Assembly: GCA_020848905.1 (NCBI GenBank)
Contig: JADLHG010000036.1
Location: 1 to 64,000, forward strand
From: Deltaproteobacteria bacterium
GTDB lineage: Bacteria > Myxococcota_A > Polyangia > GCA-2747355 > JADLHG01
Length of the DNA: 64,000 bases
Reading direction: 5' to 3'
Shown: piece by piece, positions 28,763 through 36,766 of the stretch
Position numbering within the stretch: position 1 is the stretch's first letter
Layout of the letters: every line of letters starts with the position of its first letter
Translations under genes and position numbers: made by a program
Notes under the pieces: generated by a model
The model's database searches: none
What the model saw: only the letters and a program-made list of their open reading frames with translations
What the model was told of the DNA's origin: nothing

Positions 28763-30312
28763 GAGCGGGTGCGCTCATCGTCCTCTCCCTCGTGGCTGCG
28801 GCGCTGGTCGCCGCGCGGCCCGGTTCCGTCGCCGCGGTGACCCCGACGCGTGCGCCGGCCCTCTTCGCGCTGGTCGTGGGCTACAACCGTGCCCCCGACC
28901 GCAGCCTGCCTTCCTTGCAGTACGCCGACGACGACGCGGTTCGCAACGTCGAGCTCCTGCGCTCCCTCGGGGCCGAGACGGTGCTGCTCACCGAGCTGGA
29001 CCGCGCGACCCGCGAGCTCCATCCGGAGGCGAGGCCTACCGCGCCACGGCGGCCGGAGCTCGAGGCCGCGCTCGGGGCGCTGAACGAGCGCATCGCGGCG
29101 GCTCGGGCGAGCGGACGCCCGACGGTCTTCTACTTCTTCTACACGGGGCATGGGGACGTGCGGGACGGTGAGGGGTTCCTGCAGCTCGCCGACGGCGGCT
29201 TCACCCGTTCGGCGCTGCGACGGCTGCTCGCGGCCTGCCGCGCCCAGGTGATCCACGTGGTGGTGGACGCCTGCAAGTCGTACTTCGCGGTCTTCGAGCG
29301 CGGGCCGGGCGGGGTGCGGCGGCCGGCCGCGGGGTCCTTTCTGCCGCCCGATCCCGAGGTGCCGGCGCACGCGGGCTTCGTGCTCTCCACCTCGACCGCG
29401 AGCGACAGCCACGAATGGGAGGCCTTCCAGGGGGGAGTCTTCAGCCACGAGGTACGCTCGGCGCTTCGTGGGGCGGCGGATCTCGACGGGGATGGGCGCG
29501 TGACCTATGAGGAGGCGGCCGCGTTCATCTTCACTGCCAACCGCGCGGTGCCGAACGAGCGCTACCGACCGCGCTTCTTCGTGCGACCGCCGCGTGGCGC
29601 CTCCGCGACGGCCGCCGTGCTGAGCGACCTCCGTCGCGGAGCGGGACGGCGCCTCATCTTCGACGGACCGCGACGCAGCCACTTCACCGTCGAGGATGCC
29701 GCCGGAGTGCGTCTCGCGGACCTGCATCCCGGTACGAGCGCCGTGGCGCTGCTCGTGCCCGCCGTTGGCCAGCTCTACGTCCGCCGCCGCGGGAGCGGCG
29801 AGGAATACCTGCTCCCCGAGCGCTCGCCTGCCACGGTGCGGCTCTCGGGGCTCAGGAGCCAGCTCGCCACGGCCCGGGCCCGAGGGGCGGAGCACGAGGC
29901 CTTCCGGCGGCTCTTCCGGGACCCCTTCGACGGGGGCGCGCTGAGGAGCTATCGCGACCGCCCGGATGACAGCGCGGACGACCATCTGCCGCGTCGCCCC
30001 TGGCAGACGTGGGCGAGACCGGCGCTCCTCGGCGCTGCGCTGGCCACGCTCACGTCGGCGGGGATCCTGACCGGGCTCGGGCTGCGGGAGCGCGGGCGAA
30101 CGGACGAGACAACCTCGCAGCTCGACCGGATGGACGCCAACCGACGCATCGCGCGCTTCAACGCGGCCGCGGTGAGCTGCTACGCGCTGGGGGGTGCGGC
30201 AGCCGTCGGATATCTGCTCTGGCAGCTCTGGCCGGCGCGTCCTCCGGCGATCACGGTGACCCCGGCCTTCGGCGCAGGGGGCGCGGGGCTGCAGCTCGAG
30301 GGGCGCTACTGA
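28759..30312 (+). CDS. Membrane-linked caspase-family (C14) peptidase
   Basis: A 517-residue metacaspase/paracaspase-like protein. The GTG start gives an N-terminal hydrophobic signal or anchor (ALIVLSLVAAALVAA). The caspase domain follows at residues 30-260 with the catalytic histidine in FYFFYTGHGD and the catalytic cysteine in VIHVVVDACKSY. An EF-hand-like loop (DLDGDGRVTYEEA) inside it suggests calcium control. Two hydrophobic stretches near residues 420-440 and 470-490 could anchor the C-terminus. With an N-terminal signal, the peptidase domain should face the periplasm, the same side as the anti-sigma sensor domain. Start and stop both overlap neighbouring genes. Confidence 0.88.
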   Translation: MRAGALIVLSLVAAALVAARPGSVAAVTPTRAPALFALVVGYNRAPDRSLPSLQYADDDAVRNVELLRSLGAETVLLTELDRATRELHPEARPTAPRRPELEAALGALNERIAAARASGRPTVFYFFYTGHGDVRDGEGFLQLADGGFTRSALRRLLAACRAQVIHVVVDACKSYFAVFERGPGGVRRPAAGSFLPPDPEVPAHAGFVLSTSTASDSHEWEAFQGGVFSHEVRSALRGAADLDGDGRVTYEEAAAFIFTANRAVPNERYRPRFFVRPPRGASATAAVLSDLRRGAGRRLIFDGPRRSHFTVEDAAGVRLADLHPGTSAVALLVPAVGQLYVRRRGSGEEYLLPERSPATVRLSGLRSQLATARARGAEHEAFRRLFRDPFDGGALRSYRDRPDDSADDHLPRRPWQTWARPALLGAALATLTSAGILTGLGLRERGRTDETTSQLDRMDANRRIARFNAAAVSCYALGGAAAVGYLLWQLWPARPPAITVTPAFGAGGAGLQLEGRY

Positions 30313-31130
30313 TGCGACGTCTTCGGGCGCTCGCGCTGCCGGCGGCGCTCTCGGCCGCGCTCCTCGGGAGCTGCGTCCCCGAGCTGGCCCTCGAGGGGGC
30401 GCCGTGCCCCTGCGGGTCCGGTTACCAGTGCTGCGCCACGACGGGGCGCTGCGTGGCGGAGGGGGACTCGTGCAGCTCGCACTACCCGAGCTCTTCGAAG
30501 CGGCCGTGCGAGCGGGACGACGGGTGTCCCGCCGGGGAGGCGTGTCACGCCTGGCGGGTGCTCGAGGACGACGCGAGCGCCTTGCTCGGCCCCAAGGAGT
30601 GCCGGACCCGCTGCTCGTCGGCGCATCCGTGCGCTCCGGGAGAGGTCTGTCGTCTCGGCTTGCACGACGGCCGAGCCACCGGCGCGCTGCAGCTCGCGCT
30701 GCTCTGTACGCCCCAGAAAGAGGCCGCGGGGTGTCCGGCCACCGAGTGCACGAGCTGCGGCGGTGCGCAGCCCGGGAGCACCTTCTGTCAGGGGAGCGAG
30801 CTCCACGGCTGCCTGGTCTCGGCGCACCCGCTCTGCGGCGTCACCTGCCAGAGGACGAAGCTCGCGAGCTGCTATCGCTGCAGCGAGACGCCGGGAGGCG
30901 CCGCGTGCGAGCCGCCGCCGACGGGTATCTACGCGCTCTGCCGCGGCTACCCCTGCGCGGAGTGCCCGAAGGAGGGGGCCGCGTGCGCCGGGGAGGTGCT
31001 CCGGACCTGCCTGCGGGCCCAGGTGGCCGAGGTCCCCTGCCGCGAGCTCTGCCTCCCCGTCGAGCTCGGGCGCTGCGCCCGCGGGTGCGTCCCCGGCGCG
31101 AAGGGGGCGGCCGCCACCTGCGCCCCGTAG
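30312..31130 (+). CDS. Cysteine-rich lipoprotein ending the sigma/caspase operon
   Basis: Encodes 272 residues with a short signal peptide and a lipobox (LGSC, cysteine 21). The mature protein contains more than thirty cysteines in repeated spacings (CPCGSGYQCCATTGRC, CPAGEACHAW, CAPGEVCR, CTSCGG), as in small disulfide-rich surface modules. I cannot assign a fold beyond similarity to Dickkopf- or EGF-like Cys-rich repeats of myxobacterial lipoproteins. Its ATG overlaps the caspase stop (TGATG), so it belongs to the four-gene operon. It may be a surface receptor, substrate or target of that system. Confidence 0.75.
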   Translation: MRRLRALALPAALSAALLGSCVPELALEGAPCPCGSGYQCCATTGRCVAEGDSCSSHYPSSSKRPCERDDGCPAGEACHAWRVLEDDASALLGPKECRTRCSSAHPCAPGEVCRLGLHDGRATGALQLALLCTPQKEAAGCPATECTSCGGAQPGSTFCQGSELHGCLVSAHPLCGVTCQRTKLASCYRCSETPGGAACEPPPTGIYALCRGYPCAECPKEGAACAGEVLRTCLRAQVAEVPCRELCLPVELGRCARGCVPGAKGAAATCAP

Positions 31131-31207
31131 CGCGGCGCATCCACTTTTCCTGCAACCTCCCGGCGGCCCGCGTTCTTGCTCCGAGGACCCGAAAGGAGCG
31201 AGGCGCG

Positions 31208-31990
31208 ATGGGTGCGACGAAGAAACTGGCTCTAGCTTGTACGACGATGGGCCTCTTGCTCGCCGGCTGTGGCGACGATGGCGCCACGGTGGCGCCGCGA
31301 GGAGAGGAGTATCTGGCCCGCGGGGGGCTGAAGGCCGATCAGTCCAACTCGTGCGTGGGGCAGTGCGGAGGCAAGGCCCCGGCCGGGTGCTTCTGCGACG
31401 CGGAGTGCGCCACGTTCGGTGACTGCTGCCCCGACAAGGTACGGGCCTGCGACAAGAAGCAGCCCTCGTGCAAGAAGAGCTGCGGCGGCCGCTCGTCCGA
31501 CGGCTGCTGGTGCGACGCGAAGTGCAGCCTCTACGGAGATTGCTGCCCCGACCGGGATAGCCTTTGCCCCGCGCCTCCACCCCCGGCCTGCAGCTACTGC
31601 GACGGCAACAAGCGGTACGTGGCGAAGGACCCGAAGGCCTGCACGGTCATCAAGTTCACCTGCAACCCCGGGGAAGCGTATTTCGGGGATGCGTGCGGCT
31701 GCGGCTGCGAGACGAAGCCCGTCTGCAACTACGCCGACCCGGCGCGGCGGTACCTGGTCCAGGGGGTCAACGTGTGCGTGCAGCCGATGGTCGCGTGCAA
31801 GTCCGGCGAGGAATTCTTCAAGGACGAGTGCGGGGCCGGCTGCAAGACGCCCGCGGCCTGCGACTACACCAACCCGAAGCGGACCTGGGTCGCCAAGGAC
31901 GCCAACAAGTGTATGGCGCTCCTCTTCGGTTGCCCCGACGGCGAGAAGGGCTTCGAGGACACCTGCGGGTGCGGCTGCGAGAAGCCGTAG
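31208..31990 (+). CDS. Lipoprotein with two somatomedin-B-like domains and a threefold Cys repeat
   Basis: Encodes 260 residues; the lipobox is LAGC (cysteine about residue 21). Two copies of a somatomedin-B-like pattern follow, at residues 48-82 and 86-120, each with GCxCDAxC and GDCCPD (GCFCDAECATFGDCCPD and GCWCDAKCSLYGDCCPD). Three repeats of about 45 residues come next, each with an aromatic-Val-Ala-Lys-Asp block and a closing CGxGC motif (ACGCGCE, CGAGCK, CGCGCE). Somatomedin-B domains mostly occur in animal extracellular proteins, so this is an interaction module on the cell surface. It lies 77 bases after the caspase operon, behind its own GAAAGGAGCGAGG site. Confidence 0.72.
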   Translation: MGATKKLALACTTMGLLLAGCGDDGATVAPRGEEYLARGGLKADQSNSCVGQCGGKAPAGCFCDAECATFGDCCPDKVRACDKKQPSCKKSCGGRSSDGCWCDAKCSLYGDCCPDRDSLCPAPPPPACSYCDGNKRYVAKDPKACTVIKFTCNPGEAYFGDACGCGCETKPVCNYADPARRYLVQGVNVCVQPMVACKSGEEFFKDECGAGCKTPAACDYTNPKRTWVAKDANKCMALLFGCPDGEKGFEDTCGCGCEKP

Positions 31991-32291
31991 CGCGCGCGTC
32001 CCGCCCACCGGGCGGTTCGTCGGCAGCGCGCTGTTTCAGTGCAAACGTCCGTGGGCGCTCACGATCTTTCCAACGCCCGTAGCGGGGCGCCTCTAGCCAG
32101 CCATGCGGGTTCGAGCCCCCGGCGGCGCGCAGACAAACCTCTGTGATGTCGACGGCGCCTTACCGGGCACGGCCGTTGCTCTGGGCCGGCCTCGGAGCAC
32201 GCGGTCTTCGTGCCCGACGCTCCGAATCGCCAGCCCACGTCTCGTCACGCTTCGTGATGCCGTGGCCGGTCACAGCCTGAAGGAGGATCCC
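31991..32291. other. Intergenic region upstream of a small secreted protein
   Basis: 301 bases without a gene. It contains the -24/-12 element at 32165, a small CACG-CTT-CGTG hairpin near 32250-32262, and the AAGGAGGA ribosome site of the gene at 32292. A GGTTCGAGCCC string at 32108 resembles a tRNA T-arm, but no cloverleaf forms around it. Confidence 0.45.
32165..32180 (+). promoter_or_regulatory. Sigma-54 (-24/-12) promoter
   Basis: GGGCACGGCCGTTGCT differs from TGGCAC-N5-TTGCW at one base and keeps GG-N10-GC. The predicted transcript start is near 32191, 101 bases before the ATG at 32292. Confidence 0.58.
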
Positions 32292-32981
32292 ATGTCGCGC
32301 GCACGGCGCCTCGTTCCCGGACTTGCCGCACTGCTCTGCACCCTATCTCTCGCCACGGCGAGCCGCGCCGAGACCCCGGCGGCCGGCGGGGACTGGTTTT
32401 CCCTCGCCACGGAGCTGCACCAGGCAGCTCTCGGACTCAACGGGGCGGGTAACCGTCTCGACGGCGACGGGCTGCGGGTGATGGCCGCGTTCGAGCAGGC
32501 CGTGCTCGCCCTGCACCAGAAGCACATCGGCGAGCGCGTCGGAGACGAGGCCTTCGGCGCGGCCATCTCTCGCCTCCCGAGCGGCGCCACGGACGACCAC
32601 GCCTTCGAGCGGCACACGCTGCTCCTGCAGGGCCTGAGCACGGCGTCGTTCGCCCTCGTGAACCCCCAAGTTGTCGACAACGCCTTCACGGTCGCGGCCA
32701 TGTCGGTGCTCTCGTCGCTGGACCTGCTCAACACGGACCTGCCCAAGCTCACGGCCGAGCACCGCCAGCTCGCCCCGCGTGAGGGGCACCTCGGCAGCAA
32801 GGAGGCCGGACGGCTCCTCGACGTGCGCTCCAAGATGGCCCGGCTGCGCAAGGCCAGCGCCCAGTCGGCCGTGTTCGCGCTGGGCGATCTCCTCGGTGGC
32901 TCGCGCAACTTCTCCTTCGGTGCGCCCAAGCGTCCGGGGCAGGGCTTCTTCGCGAGGCTCCTGGCCGGCGGTCGTCGATAG
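32292..32981 (+). CDS. Small secreted helical protein of unknown function
   Basis: Not recognised. It encodes 229 residues with a standard signal peptide ending near ASRAETP (residue 25) and no lipobox. The mature part is mostly helical, rich in Ala and Leu, with one long hydrophobic-amphipathic block (FALVNPQVVDNAFTVAAMSV). It ends with a basic Gly/Arg-rich tail (GRR). No cysteine or catalytic pattern is visible in the mature region. An AAGGAGGA ribosome site six bases upstream fixes the start. Confidence 0.66.
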   Translation: MSRARRLVPGLAALLCTLSLATASRAETPAAGGDWFSLATELHQAALGLNGAGNRLDGDGLRVMAAFEQAVLALHQKHIGERVGDEAFGAAISRLPSGATDDHAFERHTLLLQGLSTASFALVNPQVVDNAFTVAAMSVLSSLDLLNTDLPKLTAEHRQLAPREGHLGSKEAGRLLDVRSKMARLRKASAQSAVFALGDLLGGSRNFSFGAPKRPGQGFFARLLAGGRR

Positions 32982-33109
32982 GCGGGCTCGTTGCGCGCGC
33001 GCTACGCACGTGGCCCTGCCGCACCGTAAGGGCCGCACAGCGTGTCCGGGCACCGACGTATTCTCTCCGACTTACGCGCCGCCCGCCCGGTCCGAGGGGC
33101 GGGTGCTGG

Positions 33110-33125
33110 TGGTCCATTCCTTGCT
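33110..33125 (+). promoter_or_regulatory. Candidate sigma-54 (-24/-12) promoter
   Basis: TGGTCCATTCCTTGCT has perfect -12 bases and two differences in the -24 part. Transcription would start near 33136, practically at the GTG start codon of the alginate lyase gene. Confidence 0.45.
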
Positions 33126-33136
33126 GGCTGTGGCCC

Positions 33137-34030
33137 GTGGAGGCCAGAGCCATACGCCGAGCTCGTTCCCAGCTCCTGTGTCTGCCCCTCGCCGCGGCTC
33201 TCGCGGCGCTCGCGGGCTGCACCGGGGAGGCGCCGCGCGGAGAAGATGCCGGGCCTCTCCCGCCGTCCTGGCGATCTGCGGACGCCGCCGCGGTGCTGGC
33301 GGACGCCGCCGCGGTGCTGGCCGACGCCGCCGCCGGCCTCGCCGATGGTCCGGCGCGTCCGGGCGATGCCCGTGGGTCGCAGCCAGCCGACCTCTTCGAC
33401 CTCGGGCACTGGAAGCTCCAGCTCCCCGGGCCCCGGGACGTCCAACCCCGAGAGCTGCTCGCGGGCTTTTCCGACGGGCACTTCTATCTCGACGGAGCGT
33501 CGAAGGAGCTCGTCTTTTCGCTCGACGCCGCGGAGAAGGGCTCGACCTCCAACTCGAGCTACGTGCGCTCGGAGCTGCGCGAGCAGCTCACGCCGAACAG
33601 CGACCGCCCCAACTGGAACGCCGCGAGCGGGACGCACGTCCTGACGGCTCGCTGCAAGGTCGTGCAGAACACCCTCTCGCCCAACAAGATCACGGTGCTT
33701 CAGATCCACGGGATCGGCTCGGACGGTCAGAGCGCCCCGCCGCTCACGCGGCTGGTCTTCGAGGACGGGGTCCTGCTCATCCGCTACAAGGCGGACAAGT
33801 CCGGCAACACGGAGAACAAGGTGAGCTGCGGCAGCTACTCGGGGTACGTGGACTACGAGGTGAAGGTCCAGGGGAGTCGCCTGATCGTGACCGTGAACGG
33901 CAGCGAGAAGCTGAACCGCGACATCTCGTACTGGACCTGGGACAACTACTTCAAGGCCGGCGCGTACCCGCAGGCCACGCAGGGGCGGGTCAGCGTGCAG
34001 TTCGCGAAGCTCTCCGTGGCCCACCTCTGA
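33137..34030 (+). CDS. Secreted alginate lyase, polysaccharide lyase family 7
   Basis: Cleaves alginate by beta-elimination. The 297-residue lipoprotein has a signal with LAGC (cysteine about residue 28) and a flexible Ala/Asp linker built from three 21-base repeats (33281-33343). The PL7 beta-jelly-roll domain covers residues 85-297. All three PL7 signature motifs are present: the RSELRE strand (SSYVRSELREQL), QIHG (TVLQIHGIG) and YFKAGAYPQ near the C-terminus. It probably helps degrade algal polymers or alginate in pseudomonad biofilms. The start is GTG without a ribosome site. Confidence 0.9.
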   Translation: MEARAIRRARSQLLCLPLAAALAALAGCTGEAPRGEDAGPLPPSWRSADAAAVLADAAAVLADAAAGLADGPARPGDARGSQPADLFDLGHWKLQLPGPRDVQPRELLAGFSDGHFYLDGASKELVFSLDAAEKGSTSNSSYVRSELREQLTPNSDRPNWNAASGTHVLTARCKVVQNTLSPNKITVLQIHGIGSDGQSAPPLTRLVFEDGVLLIRYKADKSGNTENKVSCGSYSGYVDYEVKVQGSRLIVTVNGSEKLNRDISYWTWDNYFKAGAYPQATQGRVSVQFAKLSVAHL

Positions 34031-34064
34031 CGCGGTGCCCCGACGTCCCGCGGCCCGCCGGGCG

Positions 34065-34093
34065 CTGACACCCCTCTATTCCCCCTACATACT
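34065..34093 (+). promoter_or_regulatory. Candidate sigma-70 promoter of dihydropyrimidinase
   Basis: CTGACA (34065-34070), 17 bases, CATACT (34088-34093), about 35 bases before the ATG. A short inverted repeat CTACA/TGTAG overlaps the -10 region (34085-34101). Confidence 0.5.
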
Positions 34094-34128
34094 TGGTGTA
34101 GAGTCGCCCTCTCGGAGGGAGGGTACCC

Positions 34129-35511
34129 ATGAGCCTGCTGATCAAGAACGGCGAGATCGTGACCGCTAGCGAGCGGTACGTGGCGGACATCTTCTGCGAG
34201 GGCGAGACGATCACCCGCATCGGCAAGAACCTCGCGCCACCCCCCGGCGCGACGGTCATCGACGCGACGGGCAAGTACGTCTTTCCGGGGTTCATCGACC
34301 CCCACACGCACATCTACCTGCCCTTCATGGGGACATTCTCCAAGGACAACTACACCACGGGTAGCCAGGCGGCGCTCGTGGGAGGCACCACCAGCTTCAT
34401 CGACTTCGTCATCCCCACGCGCAAGGACCAGCCCCTGGCCGCGCTCTCCACCTGGAACAGCCAGTCCGAGGGGAAGTCGGCCTGCGACTTCACCTACCAC
34501 ATGGCCGTCACGCGCTTCGATGAGGGGATCGAGCGCGAGCTGACCGAGATCGTCGGGCAGGGGCTCCCCTCCTTCAAGATCTTCCTGGCCTACAAGGGGG
34601 CCTTCGGGATCGACGACACGGAGCTCTTCCACACGCTGCGCCTGGCGAAGAAGCTGGGCGTGATGACCACCGCCCACTGCGAGAACGAGACCGCCGTGGT
34701 CGAGCTGCAGCGCCGGCTCCTCGGCGAGGGTAAGACCGGGCCCGAGTGGCACTACCACAGCCGCCCGCCCCTGATCGAGGCCGAGGGGACGCACCACCTG
34801 ATGACCTTCGCCGAGCTCCACGACGCGCACGTCTATATCGTGCACCTCTCGTGCGAGGAGGCGCTGCGCGCCGCGCTCGACGCCAAGCTGCGCGGGGTCA
34901 ACGTCTGGGTGGAAACGCTGATCCAGTACCTCCTGCTCGACATGACCTACGCCGAGCGCCCGAACTTCGAGGGGGCGAAGTTCGTCATGTCGCCGCCGCT
35001 CCGGGACAAGCGCAACCAGTCCGTGCTCTGGAATGCGCTCCGCCACGGCATCGTCTGCACCGTGGCCACCGACCACGCGCCCTTCGATTTCTCGACGCAG
35101 AAGCCGATGGGCAAGGACGACTTCACCAAGATCCCGAACGGCATCCCGGCTCTCGAAGATCGCGTGAACCTGCTCTACACCTACGGCGTGAAGGCCGGGA
35201 AGCTGGACCTGCAGCGCTTCGTGGACGTGGGGAGCACGCAGGCGGCCAAGCTCTTCGGCCTCTACCCGCGCAAAGGAGCCATCCAGGTGGGCAGCGACGC
35301 GGACCTGGTGGTCTACGACCCGGCCTACGAGGGGAAGATCAGCGCCTCGCAGCAGGTCATGGCGGTGGACTACAACCCCTTCGACGGCTGGCCCGTCAAG
35401 GGGCGCCCGCACGTGGTGACGGTGCGCGGCGAGGTCGCCGCCAGGGACGGGAAGTTCGTCGGCACCGTCGGTCGCGGCCGGCTGCTCAAGCGCGAGCCGA
35501 CGCACTTCTGA
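34129..35511 (+). CDS. Dihydropyrimidinase
   Basis: Opens dihydrouracil or dihydrothymine to the N-carbamoyl-beta-amino acid, the second step of reductive pyrimidine degradation. The 460 residues have the cyclic-amidohydrolase zinc motif DPHTHI, the lysine expected to be carbamylated (SFKIFLAYKG, near residue 150), histidines in TTAHCEN and YIVHLSC, and the catalytic aspartate in ATDHAPF. These features and the length distinguish it from dihydroorotase and allantoinase; hydantoinase activity is equally possible. A GGAGGGAGGG ribosome site precedes the ATG. It is 28 kb from preTA and 9 kb from beta-ureidopropionase, an unusually scattered pathway. Confidence 0.93.
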   Translation: MSLLIKNGEIVTASERYVADIFCEGETITRIGKNLAPPPGATVIDATGKYVFPGFIDPHTHIYLPFMGTFSKDNYTTGSQAALVGGTTSFIDFVIPTRKDQPLAALSTWNSQSEGKSACDFTYHMAVTRFDEGIERELTEIVGQGLPSFKIFLAYKGAFGIDDTELFHTLRLAKKLGVMTTAHCENETAVVELQRRLLGEGKTGPEWHYHSRPPLIEAEGTHHLMTFAELHDAHVYIVHLSCEEALRAALDAKLRGVNVWVETLIQYLLLDMTYAERPNFEGAKFVMSPPLRDKRNQSVLWNALRHGIVCTVATDHAPFDFSTQKPMGKDDFTKIPNGIPALEDRVNLLYTYGVKAGKLDLQRFVDVGSTQAAKLFGLYPRKGAIQVGSDADLVVYDPAYEGKISASQQVMAVDYNPFDGWPVKGRPHVVTVRGEVAARDGKFVGTVGRGRLLKREPTHF

Positions 35512-35557
35512 GACCGCATCGCTTGGCCTCGCAGGTCTTCTCGAACGGTTTGCCACG

Positions 35558-36697
35558 ATGAACCTCGATCCACGTTCGAGCCTCCGCACCCTTGCACGGC
35601 GCCTCGTCGCCGCCACGCCTCCGGCCCTCCGCGAGCGGCTGCGCCTCGCGTACGAAGAGGCGCTGCGCCACCGGCCGTATGTCCGGCTCGGGGTGTTTCG
35701 CGGCGAGACGCCTGCCGGTCCGCTCACCGTGGCCGCCGGGGGCCTGAGCGCGGGGAGCTGGCTCTTCTACCGCGAGCTGCTCTTCCCGCAGCCGCCCCGG
35801 GAGGTGGGGCGACGGACGCTGCTCCTCCGTCAGCTCCGGAGGCCGCAGGAGCTTCCGGGGGATCTGGTGTTGGTGGAGGCGGACGGGGAGCGCGCGCAGG
35901 CGTTCGCCCCGGAGCGGGCGTTCGTCGTGCCGTACCACGTCGAGTGCGTGATTCCGGCGCACGGCACGTGGACCGAGCTCTACGACCGGTTGCCGAAGGG
36001 GCTGCGTGGCGAGGAGCTGCGCCTGGTGCGCAAGAACGGCTTCGATACGGAGCGAAAGCCCTCCCGCCGGGACGAGGACCTCGAGCGCTTCTTCGCCACC
36101 ATGTACGAGCCCAGCATGCGCGTGCGCCACGGTGCGATCGCGCTGCCCGCGACCCGCGAGGAGATGCGACAGGCCTTCGCCCGCAGCGAGCTGCTCCAGA
36201 TCTACCAGGGCGACGCTTGGGTAGGCGGCGGCGTGGTGGAGGCCAAAGGGGAGCTGGGATTTCTCCATTGGATCGGCTGCACCGACGGGGATCCGCGGCT
36301 CTACCGCGAGGGCGTGGCCTCCGCGATCTACCTTGCTGCGCTTCGCTGGGCCAACGCGCGGGGTCTGACCGGGCTTAACGTTGTCGGGGCGCGCCCATAC
36401 TGGGAATCGCGGCAGCTCCGGGCGAAGCTCAAATGGGGGGCCACGCTCCGGATGCCCACCGATTGGCCCCGCCAGATCTGGATCAAGGTGCAGCGTCTCA
36501 CGCCCGCGGTGCGCGCCTTCTTGCTCCAGAACCCCAGCATGGCCGTGGATGGCAAGGGCAACCTCTCGGCGCTGGTCTTCCACTCCGGTTCGACGACCGG
36601 GGCGCCGGGGGGGCCCGCCGCGGCGACGGAGGATCGGTATCGCAAGGTGGCGGGGGTGAGCGGTCTCATCCGGCGGGACGTGGACGAGCTCGTCTGA
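35558..36697 (+). CDS. GNAT-like acyltransferase-type protein, function unknown
   Basis: Encodes 379 residues with no signal or membrane segment. The middle and C-terminal parts (residues 150-330) look like an acetyltransferase fold of the GNAT/BioF2-like kind. SELLQIYQGDAWVGGGVVEAKGELGFLHWIG reads as beta strands, followed by a helix and REGVASAIYLAALRWANARGLTGLNVVGARPYWESRQLRAKLKWG, as in proteins where the last segment tests body size or glycan acceptor. It lies 47 bases after dihydropyrimidinase and 69 bases before the acyltransferase gene, so the three may be loosely cotranscribed. Confidence 0.6.
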   Translation: MNLDPRSSLRTLARRLVAATPPALRERLRLAYEEALRHRPYVRLGVFRGETPAGPLTVAAGGLSAGSWLFYRELLFPQPPREVGRRTLLLRQLRRPQELPGDLVLVEADGERAQAFAPERAFVVPYHVECVIPAHGTWTELYDRLPKGLRGEELRLVRKNGFDTERKPSRRDEDLERFFATMYEPSMRVRHGAIALPATREEMRQAFARSELLQIYQGDAWVGGGVVEAKGELGFLHWIGCTDGDPRLYREGVASAIYLAALRWANARGLTGLNVVGARPYWESRQLRAKLKWGATLRMPTDWPRQIWIKVQRLTPAVRAFLLQNPSMAVDGKGNLSALVFHSGSTTGAPGGPAAATEDRYRKVAGVSGLIRRDVDELV

Positions 36698-36766
36698 CGG
36701 GCGTATGGGGGTGGCGCGTGCGTGGCGCGTACGCCGTGCTAACCTCGGGAGACGAGGTCAGGCAGC

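Noticed and set aside
27282-31130. Reading the caspase operon as an anti-phage defence island
   Set aside because: No nuclease, CRISPR, nucleotide-signalling or other defence gene is nearby; envelope signalling fits the membrane topology better.
31150-31195. Possible -24/-12 element before the somatomedin-B lipoprotein gene
   Set aside because: GG and TTGC are present but separated by 11 bases instead of 10.
32057-32130. GGTTCGAGCCC string resembling a tRNA T-arm
   Set aside because: No acceptor stem, D-arm or anticodon arm can be drawn around it at the right distances; the T-stem itself pairs poorly.
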